From NCBI GenBank assembly GCA_052387115.1, contig JBQTJM010000286.1, positions 1-57,049 on the forward strand: a DNA stretch of 57,049 nt. The letters run 5' to 3'. This DNA is from JACCXJ01 sp052387115 (lineage in GTDB: Bacteria > Pseudomonadota > Gammaproteobacteria > JACCXJ01). Below are positions 40,786 to 50,852 of the stretch, in pieces (within the stretch, counting starts at the first letter, position 1; each line of letters begins with the position of its first letter). The notes below the pieces were generated by a model. It worked only from the letters and a program-made list of their open reading frames with translations. It ran no database searches and was not told where the DNA came from. The translations under genes were made by a program, and so were the position numbers.

Positions 40786-42114
40786 CTAGGGCGTGCGTTT
40801 GGCCGTGAACTCGACGGGCGGGTGATCCGAGAAACCACCCTCGGTCTGGAGGATGAACCGGATCTCGTCGCCCGAGATCCGTCCGCGGTAATGGTGCACC
40901 GTTTCTTTTTCTCCGTCGCCCAGGGTCTCGCGGGTCCTGGTGTCGAATGAGATCCGGTCGCCGCCGAACGTCCCCCCGAGCACTCCGCGTTTCGTTCCCA
41001 GAAACGACGCGCTTCCGGCGACCTCATCGCCGTCCACACGGAACAAGAAACTCTCGCTGTGCGTGGCTCCCCAGTCATAGGTGACGACCGCCTGCCAGGT
41101 ACCGTCGATCCGTGCCTCTGGGAGGCCGATCTCTTTCGCCACTCGGATCGCCATCGCCCCGAGCGCGATCGTGGCCGCGAGCCCGGCCGCAGCGACCATG
41201 GCCTTGCGTGTCTTCGGGGTCGGCTCTTCCAGGCGCGTGCCCGGGATCGTCGGCGCCGCATCCATCTCCAGGGCGGCGCTCGGCCGGCGGCCGGCGAGCG
41301 CCTGTTCGAGGGACGCCAGAAAATCACGCGCCGACGGAAATCGATCGTCGGGTCCTTTGGCCATCGCTTTCGCCACGACGGCATCGACGGCCGGCGGGAC
41401 CTCGACATTCAGGCGCGACGGGCCTGCGGGTTCGACGTTCAGTATCTGGTGGGCGATGGCGATCCCCGAGCTCCCCCGGAACGGCCGCTCGCCGCTCAAG
41501 AGCTCATAGAGGATGACCCCGGCGGCGAAGACGTCCGCCCGGTGATCCGAAGGCGCCCCCCGGCATTGCTCGGGCGACATATAGCCGGGCGTCCCCAGCA
41601 CCGCGCCGGTCAGGGTCAGGGTGGAGGCGTCGATCCTGGCGATCCCGAAATCGGCCACCTGAAGCTGCCCCTCCTCGCTGTAGAGGAGGTTGGCCGGCTT
41701 GATATCCCGGTGCACCACGTGCTGGCGGTGCGCATAGTCCAGGGCCTCGAGCATCTGTTCCATGACCGACAGCGTTTCCGGGAGGGCGAATCGATGGCCG
41801 CCGTCCAGCACGTCCTTGAGCCGTCTCCCTTCGATCAAGGCCATCACGATGTAGGAGCGATCGCCGTCCTCCCCGTACTCGTACACCGGCACGATGTTCG
41901 GGTGCCGCAGGCGCCGGCCGGCGATCGCTTCCTTCTTGAAGCGCTCGCGGGCGTTGTGTGCGCCGGCCCCCTCGAGTAGCTCCTTGCGGATCACTTTGAT
42001 GGCCACCGCCTGCTTCAGGTCCGGGTCGAAGCCCCGGTACACCACCCCCATCGCGCCCTGACCGAGCGGTGTGGGGTCGAGGTCGTACTTTCCCAGTTGC
42101 GTGAGCGCTGTCAT
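40786..42114 (-). CDS. Membrane-anchored Ser/Thr protein kinase with C-terminal beta domain
   Basis: A 442-residue Hanks-type kinase. Key elements: LGQGAMGVVYRG (P-loop), Lys40 in VAIKVI, HRDIKP (Asp137), DFG (155-157) and GTPGYMSPEQ. The kinase domain ends near 280, followed by a Pro/Thr linker, one membrane helix (about 310-330) and an extracellular beta-rich domain (GTWQAVVTYDWGATHSESFL; GSASFLGTKRGVLGG). No PASTA repeats are present; the external domain may sense a ligand. RD-type, so activation-loop phosphorylation is expected. Confidence 0.88.
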   Translation of the reverse strand: MTALTQLGKYDLDPTPLGQGAMGVVYRGFDPDLKQAVAIKVIRKELLEGAGAHNARERFKKEAIAGRRLRHPNIVPVYEYGEDGDRSYIVMALIEGRRLKDVLDGGHRFALPETLSVMEQMLEALDYAHRQHVVHRDIKPANLLYSEEGQLQVADFGIARIDASTLTLTGAVLGTPGYMSPEQCRGAPSDHRADVFAAGVILYELLSGERPFRGSSGIAIAHQILNVEPAGPSRLNVEVPPAVDAVVAKAMAKGPDDRFPSARDFLASLEQALAGRRPSAALEMDAAPTIPGTRLEEPTPKTRKAMVAAAGLAATIALGAMAIRVAKEIGLPEARIDGTWQAVVTYDWGATHSESFLFRVDGDEVAGSASFLGTKRGVLGGTFGGDRISFDTRTRETLGDGEKETVHHYRGRISGDEIRFILQTEGGFSDHPPVEFTAKRTP

Positions 42115-42243
42115 CGCGCGGCGGTAATTCGTGACGCTGCAGGGACGGCCGGGATCGTATGGGCACGGTCGCGCGGGAACAATTTCGGCCTCGCCGCCGC
42201 GCCACGCGCCTGTTTCGCAGGATCGGTCGGACGCCGATCTTGG

Positions 42244-43461
<1,218 letters not shown>

Positions 43462-43554
43462 GTGATCGCTCCGGATGAAGGCAAACGGCGAAGGCGTTAC
43501 GGCGAATTCTGCCCTACGCGACCGAAGTTACGTAAGAGTCGTGGTGTACGAATT

Positions 43555-44610
43555 TCAAAGAGGACAAGCCGGGCAAGAGACCGCGGCGGTATGTATCCGC
43601 GGCCGCATCCGGTGTTCGAACGATTTCGCGCGGGGCCGCCCCGACCATAAAGCCTTCGTTTGGGCATTAAAGACGGCCCGTTCCACTGCATACATCCCAC
43701 CACGGGCACCCTCGAATCCGCAGCTCCAGGAAGCCAGCGTTTGGCCATACCGAAGAGCCACGCCGAGCGCTTCGACCCCGGCCACTCGAAAACCTTCCAC
43801 CCCATGTTTGGCTGCCATCGCGAGAAACCCTGCGGTACACCAGTCGCCAGCGCCGCAAGTGTCAGAAAGCGCTGGTACAGCGATCGCCGGCAGGTGCTGC
43901 CAAGCTGATAGCCGCACTCCCAGCTTGTGGCGGAATCGTAGTCCCATGGCTCCAAGCGTTTGGATTTCAAGCAAAGTTGCTGCACCTTTCCCCATAACGC
44001 CAGCGAGTTCTGGAAGCCGCTGCTCCGCGTACTTGACGATGTGCGCGATCTTCAGGGCTTCGGTGAGCAAACGCCCGTCAGATCGCCCGGAGGGTTCAAG
44101 AACGACAAGGGCACCACCGTTAGCAGCTGCCGCAGACATGTTCAGTGCTGCGCGTGAGACACGATCCATGAAAAAAACAGACACGCCGGCGACCTTCGGG
44201 AGGATCCATTCGACGCTTTTCGCCACCACTGGCTTGAAGCCAGGCAACCAGTGACCACAGCGTCGGCACGACCACGAGAATTTATGAATAGGTAAACCGT
44301 CACGTCCCCGCCGAATCTCCTGAATTATGATCGGCGTATGTGTCGCCGGCGTACAGTTGGCAAAGTCCAAGCGTACTCCCCAGCGCTTCATATCGGCCTT
44401 CACTCTCTGGGAGGCCGGGTCACTGTTCATGCGCGCGATCGGGAAAGCCTCCCAGCCCAGATACGCTAAGATAGTAAGAACATTGCCGCAGGTACCACCG
44501 ACCCACGACTGCACGGGAGTAGCGGGATTGGCGCTAATCACTAGGTCGAGGGCAATTAACCCTGTACCGAATATACTGGGCCGCCCTTTATCGTTATTTG
44601 CAACCGTCAT
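43555..44610 (-). CDS. PfkB-type carbohydrate/nucleoside kinase
   Basis: A 351-residue kinase, last in the five-gene operon. It has the ribokinase-fold features FGTGLIALDLVIS (14-26), WVGGTCGNVLTILAYLGW (36-53, signature 1) and LSDTCGAGDWCTAGF (248-262, signature 2 with the catalytic Asp256 and the anion hole GAGD). A Cys pair (SWSCRRCGHW, 112-121) sits in an insertion before the core's second half, perhaps binding a metal. It starts four bases inside the upstream gene (ATGA overlap). Its substrate would be a sugar or nucleoside; no sequence feature fixes which. The tail after about 320 is divergent. Confidence 0.85.
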   Translation of the reverse strand: MTVANNDKGRPSIFGTGLIALDLVISANPATPVQSWVGGTCGNVLTILAYLGWEAFPIARMNSDPASQRVKADMKRWGVRLDFANCTPATHTPIIIQEIRRGRDGLPIHKFSWSCRRCGHWLPGFKPVVAKSVEWILPKVAGVSVFFMDRVSRAALNMSAAAANGGALVVLEPSGRSDGRLLTEALKIAHIVKYAEQRLPELAGVMGKGAATLLEIQTLGAMGLRFRHKLGVRLSAWQHLPAIAVPALSDTCGAGDWCTAGFLAMAAKHGVEGFRVAGVEALGVALRYGQTLASWSCGFEGARGGMYAVERAVFNAQTKALWSGRPRAKSFEHRMRPRIHTAAVSCPACPL

Positions 44611-45710
44611 GCGCGTATCCCCTCGCTGATTAGGTTGGGCCGGGGTGCCGGATAAGCGTCTCCCTCCAGCCAGACGTGCACCAGGTGGGGTGACGGGCTT
44701 TCCGAAGGCACCGAGGCCGGCAGATTATAGCCAATCGCCTCAATATACGCTACAGGCAAATCGCGCTCCAAGGCGGCCATCAGCGCGCCGAGCGCCATCA
44801 CCTTGCTTCCCAATGGGGAGAGCACGAGCATAGATCCACCGAACTCCTTGAATACCGGCTTCCTTAGGTCGTCCAAGCTGAGAATCGTTCGGTACAAATC
44901 GAGTGGATCGGCCTCCGCGGCGTAGACGATGTTTCGCGTATCGACGGACCAAGTGCTCTCGAGCTCCGTAAGAAAATGCTCAGCCAACGCGTCGGCGAGT
45001 CGAGGATTGTTCGCTGGAAAGGGAAGAATAGGGCAGGTGTCGTGCGGCCTGACGAAGTCGTGCAGCCGAATGAGCGCCGCGCGCCGACCTCGCGCAAGCT
45101 GAGGCAACCATAGCTTGGCGGCAGCGGATGTCTGTTCAAGCGCCCAGCGACCGCGGAAGCCGTGCACGAAGCTGGGCGAATCGCTGGCGATCGAATGTAT
45201 GGCCTCGTCGAGTGTCGGCTCGTGAGCGACAAAGATGTGCAGGTTTGCCAGTCCGTGACCCTGCTCGACCCGCTCTACGAGGTAGCGGATCAGTGGGAAA
45301 CTCGTACCCACCGACATTGCGCTGACGTCGATCACTACATCGCTCACGTCGTCCAGTTTCTGCCGATGGAGCGCCATGACGGCGTTCCGCCCGCCCACGA
45401 TGGCGTTGTCTGAACCGAAGATCGATACGACGACTTCTTCGTGGTCCCTGAAGGCTGCGGAGAGACGATTAGCGTTGCCGCTCGCACGGGCGATGAGATC
45501 GCCCGCCGGATTAGGTCGTTCCTCCCGGATCAGGAGCGCCATCACCGAAGCACCCGCTTGGGCGAGACGAATACCAACCGCTGTTGCTCTTGGATCGAAT
45601 CCTGCCCCCGCTACAAATAGCACCTTGCGATCCGCCGTCCCGAAGTAGTCCCGTATGAAGGCATCAACGTCTGCGCCCGTGTGAGCGATACATGGGTCCC
45701 AACGGCGCAT
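44607..45710 (-). CDS. Unknown Rossmann-like protein of the five-gene operon
   Basis: A 367-residue soluble protein. The N-terminal region has a Rossmann-type start KVLFVAGAGFDPRATAVGIR (29-48) and a strand-turn VVIDVSAMSVGTSFPLIRYL (125-144) that may form a ligand pocket. A later block, EADPLDLYRTILSLDDLRKP, and VLSPLGSKVMALGALMAAL (about 290-310) look conserved-type. No known enzyme signature is visible. Its position between the ATPase and PfkB kinase genes, with three and minus-four-base junctions, shows it belongs to the system. It could sense or process a nucleotide-like ligand; this is speculation. Confidence 0.75.
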   Translation of the reverse strand: MRRWDPCIAHTGADVDAFIRDYFGTADRKVLFVAGAGFDPRATAVGIRLAQAGASVMALLIREERPNPAGDLIARASGNANRLSAAFRDHEEVVVSIFGSDNAIVGGRNAVMALHRQKLDDVSDVVIDVSAMSVGTSFPLIRYLVERVEQGHGLANLHIFVAHEPTLDEAIHSIASDSPSFVHGFRGRWALEQTSAAAKLWLPQLARGRRAALIRLHDFVRPHDTCPILPFPANNPRLADALAEHFLTELESTWSVDTRNIVYAAEADPLDLYRTILSLDDLRKPVFKEFGGSMLVLSPLGSKVMALGALMAALERDLPVAYIEAIGYNLPASVPSESPSPHLVHVWLEGDAYPAPRPNLISEGIRA

Positions 45711-45713
45711 GGC

Positions 45714-47624
45714 TCAACCGTCGCTCAACATGCGAACGAGGTCATCCGTCTGTCGCTCGATGAAGCCGCCGCGCCGTAAGGTAAGGCGGTGGTGTAGCAG
45801 CAGGACACCGCCAAGCTCGATCAAGCACCACAGCTTCTTCTTCGTGCCGTGGTTCGGCACTAGTGCAAAAGCGTTATAGGCAACGCCGAACTGCAGCACG
45901 CGTGCAAGATCAGGATGCGTCGCGGGAATGGCGTCGAACTCCTCTTGCGGGATGCCAACCGCTGACGCCCCGCCACCGAGGGGCGCGCTCGGCTCAAGGC
46001 TCTTCTTGCGGCATTCCTGGGCAATCGCCTCGGCAAGGCGCCGTACAAGCTGATGTTGTGGGAAATCCCACTCGCCAACTATCTCGGCGGCGCGCGCCCG
46101 GAGAAGGCTGTCTTGGACACCACTTTTCAACGTGGGCGGCTTGGCGCGTATAAGCTGAGTTTCGGATTGCGATACAAGGCGCGCAGCGAGCTGCAAGAAC
46201 TGCTCAGCGTTCTCCGAACTTGCGTCGCAAAGCGTTTCGATCCCAAAGTAGTAAGGACGATCGTACTTGTGTAACAGGTGCACGCGCGCCCCATCCGCCA
46301 CGTCGGCGTCCGCGGTCAGCGGCCGGCTCGGCTCCGCGTCGTTCCCGGCCTCCTCGAACAAACCGCGCTGGGGAATGCGCTTGGCATACCGCTCGAACAG
46401 AATCGCTAGCATGCCGAGCCGCAGATCCTCGCCGTTCTCGCTAGCCCCCTCTAGGTAGCGATCAACTTCCTTCTCCACGCTTTGCCGCCGCTCGGGGGAT
46501 ACGATGTAGCGCCGCTGGATGGCATCCACATGATCGGCGAGTTGCTTGCGCCTACTCGCGGCGACGGGTTCCGGTTCGGTCGCGAGCAGGTCACCCAGAT
46601 TGTGCAGCCCTCGCCGATTGAAGACCTCCATTTGCCGCAGATAGCGGCCGGCCATGTCCTTCGCCATCTTGCGGAATGCTCGGCGCTGGTTGGCGCGGTC
46701 GGCGCTGCTTTGCAACCAGATGCCCGTGACCTCACGCGTCCGCTTGATGCCGGGCTCCCCAGTTTTCTTTTCGGCGCCGGGCTCGGTTAATACTTCGGCC
46801 GGCGTCAGAGCGTCGAGCCTGGTCAGGACCCAGCGTGCGACCTTCGTTTCGCGCCGCGTAAGCCAGCGAATCAGCTCTGATAGCTGGGCCGGGTGGAGAC
46901 TGTGGGCGTCATCGACGATGACGAGCGGCCGCAAAGTAAGCGTCTCGTCCTCACTAACGATCCGGAAAGACTCGATGACGTCGAATGGCTGATAGGCGGC
47001 CGCAGCCTCTCCGTCGATCTCACTGATCGCCGGCGGCATCAGTGCTGCCGAAATGCGATAAATGGCGAGCTCAACCTGACGGGCGCGGTCAAGAAGGCTG
47101 GGAGCCTTGACACCGCCGATCGCCGTTAGCGCCGCCTCGGCCTCGGCACGCGGTACGATCTCGACCCGATCGAGCGCTACACCTGCAGACACGAAGCTCC
47201 GCAGCCAAGTCAATATGCTGCGGGCCTGCAGCAGCGCGATCATCAAACCGGTTTTCAGTTCATCGGGATAGGGGAACTCCCAGAAATCCCGATATTCCGC
47301 CTCCAGTGGTAGACGTCCACCGACGACGGTTGGTCGCTCGTCAGCGATGGCACGGCAAGCAGACAACGTGTCGATCAGCGGCTTGAACGCTGCTAGATCG
47401 CGGTTACGTAACAAGGTCCTGAGCGTTGGGAACTGGAACAGACGCGCGAGTGTGGTCTTACCACTGCCGGGCGTGCCGATGATGACTGACAGACGATCGT
47501 AAAGGCGACCCTCCTGCGCCGGTTTCTGGAAGAAAGTCGCTAGTGGTTCAGGCGTTACGATAGCCAGGAAGGCTTCGTCGTCCCGCAGGTATTCTGTCGC
47601 GCGCTTTTCGAAGTGGTTCACCAT
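45714..47624 (-). CDS. P-loop ATPase (ORC/STAND-like) of the five-gene operon
   Basis: A 636-residue protein. Walker A is IIGTPGSGKTTLARL (48-62), Walker B VIVDDAHSLHP (235-245) and a sensor-like Arg follows at RWVLTRLDAL (about 264-273). The architecture, an AAA-type core, then winged-helix-like helices and a long C-terminal helical region, fits ORC/CDC6- or STAND-like NTPases. Such ATPases often act as regulated switches in defence and stress systems. It is 10 bases after the phosphoribosyltransferase gene and three before the next. I cannot identify its effector domain. Confidence 0.8.
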   Translation of the reverse strand: MVNHFEKRATEYLRDDEAFLAIVTPEPLATFFQKPAQEGRLYDRLSVIIGTPGSGKTTLARLFQFPTLRTLLRNRDLAAFKPLIDTLSACRAIADERPTVVGGRLPLEAEYRDFWEFPYPDELKTGLMIALLQARSILTWLRSFVSAGVALDRVEIVPRAEAEAALTAIGGVKAPSLLDRARQVELAIYRISAALMPPAISEIDGEAAAAYQPFDVIESFRIVSEDETLTLRPLVIVDDAHSLHPAQLSELIRWLTRRETKVARWVLTRLDALTPAEVLTEPGAEKKTGEPGIKRTREVTGIWLQSSADRANQRRAFRKMAKDMAGRYLRQMEVFNRRGLHNLGDLLATEPEPVAASRRKQLADHVDAIQRRYIVSPERRQSVEKEVDRYLEGASENGEDLRLGMLAILFERYAKRIPQRGLFEEAGNDAEPSRPLTADADVADGARVHLLHKYDRPYYFGIETLCDASSENAEQFLQLAARLVSQSETQLIRAKPPTLKSGVQDSLLRARAAEIVGEWDFPQHQLVRRLAEAIAQECRKKSLEPSAPLGGGASAVGIPQEEFDAIPATHPDLARVLQFGVAYNAFALVPNHGTKKKLWCLIELGGVLLLHHRLTLRRGGFIERQTDDLVRMLSDG

Positions 47625-47634
47625 CGCATATCCC

Positions 47635-48777
47635 TCACGCGTGCCGCTGGCGGCGTCGGAAGAGCGGACGCATGGCGGGGGCGGTCACGCCCCCCTCACG
47701 TACTCCTCCGTCCGTCTCAGCCCACAGCAGGGCCACCGAATTATTCGGCGTGTTGTGATCAAGGACGATGGGTAGCGCACAGCCACCATACCCAAGCCCC
47801 AGATGGTCAACGCCGCCGATATCCGTGTGCCGTGTGCGCAAGATCGGATCATAGTAGATTCGAGTCAGTGCAATGAATGCTCTGTGCGATTCTGGTTCCG
47901 CATCGATCTTGAGATAGGACGGCAGGACCATACCGAACGAGAAATGCACGTCCGCCGCCCAGCGCTCCCCCATCGTGGGTCGCGCCCTGGCTTCGCGCTC
48001 GACCACGTCGCGTTGGGCTGCGTCGCTCCCTACGTAATGATGTACGCAAAGCCGCCAGCCCGTCTCAAACACGTGATCGCTCTTTAGGTCCTTGACCGCC
48101 GATGCAACCGAGTCTTTGAACCGGATAAGTTTACCCGACCACTTTTTCTTCTCGGCATTGAAACGAAGAAGAGACGTGCCCGTCCCCATGAAGTCATCGA
48201 TCAGATAGACGAGCGCGAACTTGGCGTCGGGCTCCGTCAGTTCGTCGCGCAGCTTCTGCAGGAGGTCCTGCCACTTGTCCGTGTCAGGCTGCGTGGAGAC
48301 GACGAGCTGTTCATTAGTCAGCAGGCCAACGTTGGCGTGCCGCACAGTATCGATGCGCGCTCCGTCACTCAGTGCCATGAACAACGTCTTTCGTCTGAGC
48401 TTATCCACCTCCGCTCGTGCGGTCGCATCGGCCAACACCCGGTATTTAGGCATCTTCCGCCGGGTGGCGATCGTGTGCACTAGGCGCTCGCTCACCGTGC
48501 GGGGATAGAATTGTTCGACCAATCGCTGCATCTCACTCGGGCCGATATAAACGAGCGTCCGGCGAACAAAGTCATAGGCCGTGTCACGCTCGGCGGGCTT
48601 GAACTGCTGGAGCCACGTCGCGAGGCTCTCTATGAAACGCATGCCGGCCTGGAAGTCTCGGTAACCATCGTATTTCAACCTCGCCATCAGACGTAGCCAC
48701 GCAAATTCCTCGCGCGCCCGGTCGTCGGTCCAGGCCATGATCTGGCTCAGGATTCGAAGTCCAAGCTCTTGGTTCAT
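47635..48777 (-). CDS. Phosphoribosyltransferase-like protein (PRTase-CE type)
   Basis: A 380-residue protein. The first 110 residues are helical. The core is a type I PRTase fold whose PRPP-binding loop is LVYLIDDFMGTGTSLLRF (189-206), with the two acidic residues and the TGTS element typical of the family. The preceding segment VGLLTNEQLVVSTQPDTD and the later HVFETGWRLCVHHYVG complete the core. It ends in a Gly-rich tail (LGLGYGGCALPIVLDHNTPN). PRTases of this length next to ATPases have been described by comparative genomics in bacterial conflict systems (as I recall it; not verified here). It overlaps the SIS-HAD gene by four bases (ATGA). Confidence 0.75.
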   Translation of the reverse strand: MNQELGLRILSQIMAWTDDRAREEFAWLRLMARLKYDGYRDFQAGMRFIESLATWLQQFKPAERDTAYDFVRRTLVYIGPSEMQRLVEQFYPRTVSERLVHTIATRRKMPKYRVLADATARAEVDKLRRKTLFMALSDGARIDTVRHANVGLLTNEQLVVSTQPDTDKWQDLLQKLRDELTEPDAKFALVYLIDDFMGTGTSLLRFNAEKKKWSGKLIRFKDSVASAVKDLKSDHVFETGWRLCVHHYVGSDAAQRDVVEREARARPTMGERWAADVHFSFGMVLPSYLKIDAEPESHRAFIALTRIYYDPILRTRHTDIGGVDHLGLGYGGCALPIVLDHNTPNNSVALLWAETDGGVREGGVTAPAMRPLFRRRQRHA

Positions 48778-50717
48778 GACGAGCCGATCCCACGATACCG
48801 TAACCCGCCTGGTGCAGACTCAAGAGCGCGAAGATAGGCAAGGGTTGCCGAAACACCCCGCTGACCACGCGGGGCTAGGTTCCAACAAGTTTCCGGGTCA
48901 ACACTGAGTTCGTCAACGCTAAGTGCGAACGGTTCCCGTAGCAACTCATAGTCATTGCCAGGCCAACGGCCGCGATCGCCAATGGCCAGAATTACGCCGT
49001 TGGGCATGCTACGCCGCATGTATCGGACAACGTTTAACTTCGATACATCCGAAGTTACGATATCGATCGAGTGGCTGGAACGCGTCACCGTCACGCCGCT
49101 TATGCGCGTCATCAGGATGACTTGGTGTGCGACATCCCAGAGACGATTCTCGGGAACCGGTTGCCGCGCTTCGATCGTGATCTGGTGGGGTCGGTCGGTT
49201 TGTTTTGCGATCTCTGCAAGCTCTGACTGGGACCGCAATGCTAGCGCCAACGGCGCTAATGCGACGCCGGCGCCGTTAGCGCCATTGGGGACCGAATCGT
49301 CGTCTAGCCCTGCGACTTCCGCACCGTTGTAATAGCCGACAAGAAGCCGCGGCCACAGAGATCTGGGAAGGGTTTTCTGTAGATCGCGCCGTACCGAAGC
49401 ACCGCGGCCAGTCGCGATTGCAACATACACCCCGTCTTCCACGAGGCGCGACAGTTCGTCGATCACAGGGCGCTTAGGCGGAAAAAAGCGGTCGCGCGGA
49501 TCGACAATTGTTCCATCGTAGTCGAGAACGACGCCAACGAACCGAGCATGAGTAAGGCGCTTGCGAAAGGACGTCAATGCTGTTCGCCATTGTGCCAGAG
49601 CGCCCCGCTGATCAAGTCTGGCAAGCGAAAGGCCGGCTTTCCGTTCGATAGCAACTGCATCTTCATCGGGGACTCTCGGAATGGCCATTTGCGGCCGCCG
49701 CTTTAGGAATGGGAGGTTGTAGAGCCGCCGGCCGAATTCGGGAACACCGGGACGGCCCGGATCAATGCCGCGCGCCTTACCGGCCCAACCAGTAATATGA
49801 AGGGCCGCCAATAACGACGTGATCGAAACCGCTTCATTACAGCCTTCCAGGAATATCCGCGCGGTCGGAACGTTGCGTGGGATCAGGCGGAGCGTGCGCT
49901 CCAAAGGATCGCGATCCCCAGGCGCCACGAGGGCAAGGACAGCTGACGAAGTGCCTCGCTTGGCGAGCCAGTGGTGGCGCCCATGGGCGAAATTGCGGTA
50001 GTCAGCGATCTGGAGATTTACAAGAGCCGCTTCGGTAAATTTTGATTCGAGGTCGATCGCGCCGATCCGGCTGTCTGCGCCGTAGAGAACCAGGATCGTC
50101 TCTCGACACCACAGCCGCTCAATCTCCGAGCGCCAACCCGAAACAAGTTCGCTTCCTGGAGACAACGCGGACTCCACCGCATGCAGGGATTTGCCATCGG
50201 TATCGTACTCGCCGTACTCTTCCTTGTAGGCACGACTCAGGAGGGTGACGAATGCGAGCAATGAATTGGTAGCGAGGAACCCGTCCTTGCCTGAAGGTGG
50301 CTCAAACGCGATCGCGTCAACATGCGCATGTCCACGGGCGAGCTCCATCAAGTTACTTCCTTCGCGGCCACAAAGGACGCAAAGCTGACGGGCTTCACGG
50401 CCCACCAGCGTACGGAAGGCCCCCAGGATGTCCGCGTTGCGCCCGCCGGCGCTTATGAGCCATGTTGCGACGCCGTCCTCAAGTGGCTCGGCAACAGCCT
50501 CGAGCGGAGTCGCGACAGCCGCCAGCCGACTTGTTCGCTTTCGATGCAGGGCCGCGAGCGCATGAGCGGCGGTAAGCGAACCGCCTGAACCAATGGCGAG
50601 AAGAGGATACAAGCCCGAGGTTCTCACGGCTTGGCGGAGTTCGGTAATGTCGCTCCCCATCGCCCAAGCAAAGGTCCGCGGCAGTTCAGACAATTCGGTG
50701 CTGTAGGGTTTACCCAT
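48774..50717 (-). CDS. Double-SIS plus HAD phosphatase fusion protein
   Basis: A 647-residue first gene of the operon. Residues 1-340 are two SIS domains: LLAIGSGGSLTAAHALA (39-55) and WLISAGGRNADIL (86-98), then ILVLYGADSRIGAIDLESKF (208-227) and ADYRNFAHGRHHW. The pattern is like glucosamine-6-phosphate synthase-type isomerase halves. Residues 390-647 are a Cof-type HAD phosphatase: LDYDGTIVD (398-406), IATGRG (434-439), Lys560 in SKLNVVRYM and AIGDRGRWPGNDYELL (578-593). It would bind a phosphosugar and remove a phosphate. No strong ribosome site was found before the ATG. Confidence 0.85.
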   Translation of the reverse strand: MGKPYSTELSELPRTFAWAMGSDITELRQAVRTSGLYPLLAIGSGGSLTAAHALAALHRKRTSRLAAVATPLEAVAEPLEDGVATWLISAGGRNADILGAFRTLVGREARQLCVLCGREGSNLMELARGHAHVDAIAFEPPSGKDGFLATNSLLAFVTLLSRAYKEEYGEYDTDGKSLHAVESALSPGSELVSGWRSEIERLWCRETILVLYGADSRIGAIDLESKFTEAALVNLQIADYRNFAHGRHHWLAKRGTSSAVLALVAPGDRDPLERTLRLIPRNVPTARIFLEGCNEAVSITSLLAALHITGWAGKARGIDPGRPGVPEFGRRLYNLPFLKRRPQMAIPRVPDEDAVAIERKAGLSLARLDQRGALAQWRTALTSFRKRLTHARFVGVVLDYDGTIVDPRDRFFPPKRPVIDELSRLVEDGVYVAIATGRGASVRRDLQKTLPRSLWPRLLVGYYNGAEVAGLDDDSVPNGANGAGVALAPLALALRSQSELAEIAKQTDRPHQITIEARQPVPENRLWDVAHQVILMTRISGVTVTRSSHSIDIVTSDVSKLNVVRYMRRSMPNGVILAIGDRGRWPGNDYELLREPFALSVDELSVDPETCWNLAPRGQRGVSATLAYLRALESAPGGLRYRGIGSS

Positions 50718-50852
50718 AGAGGCGTGTTTCGCGACGGGCCAATGGAAGTGTCCACCATCGCCATAGGGATGGAGACTGACAGCGACGGAGACGTAACCGG
50801 AACGACACGTGGCCGGCAGAGTGCCGAAGGGCGGGTCCTGCCGTAGGCCGGA

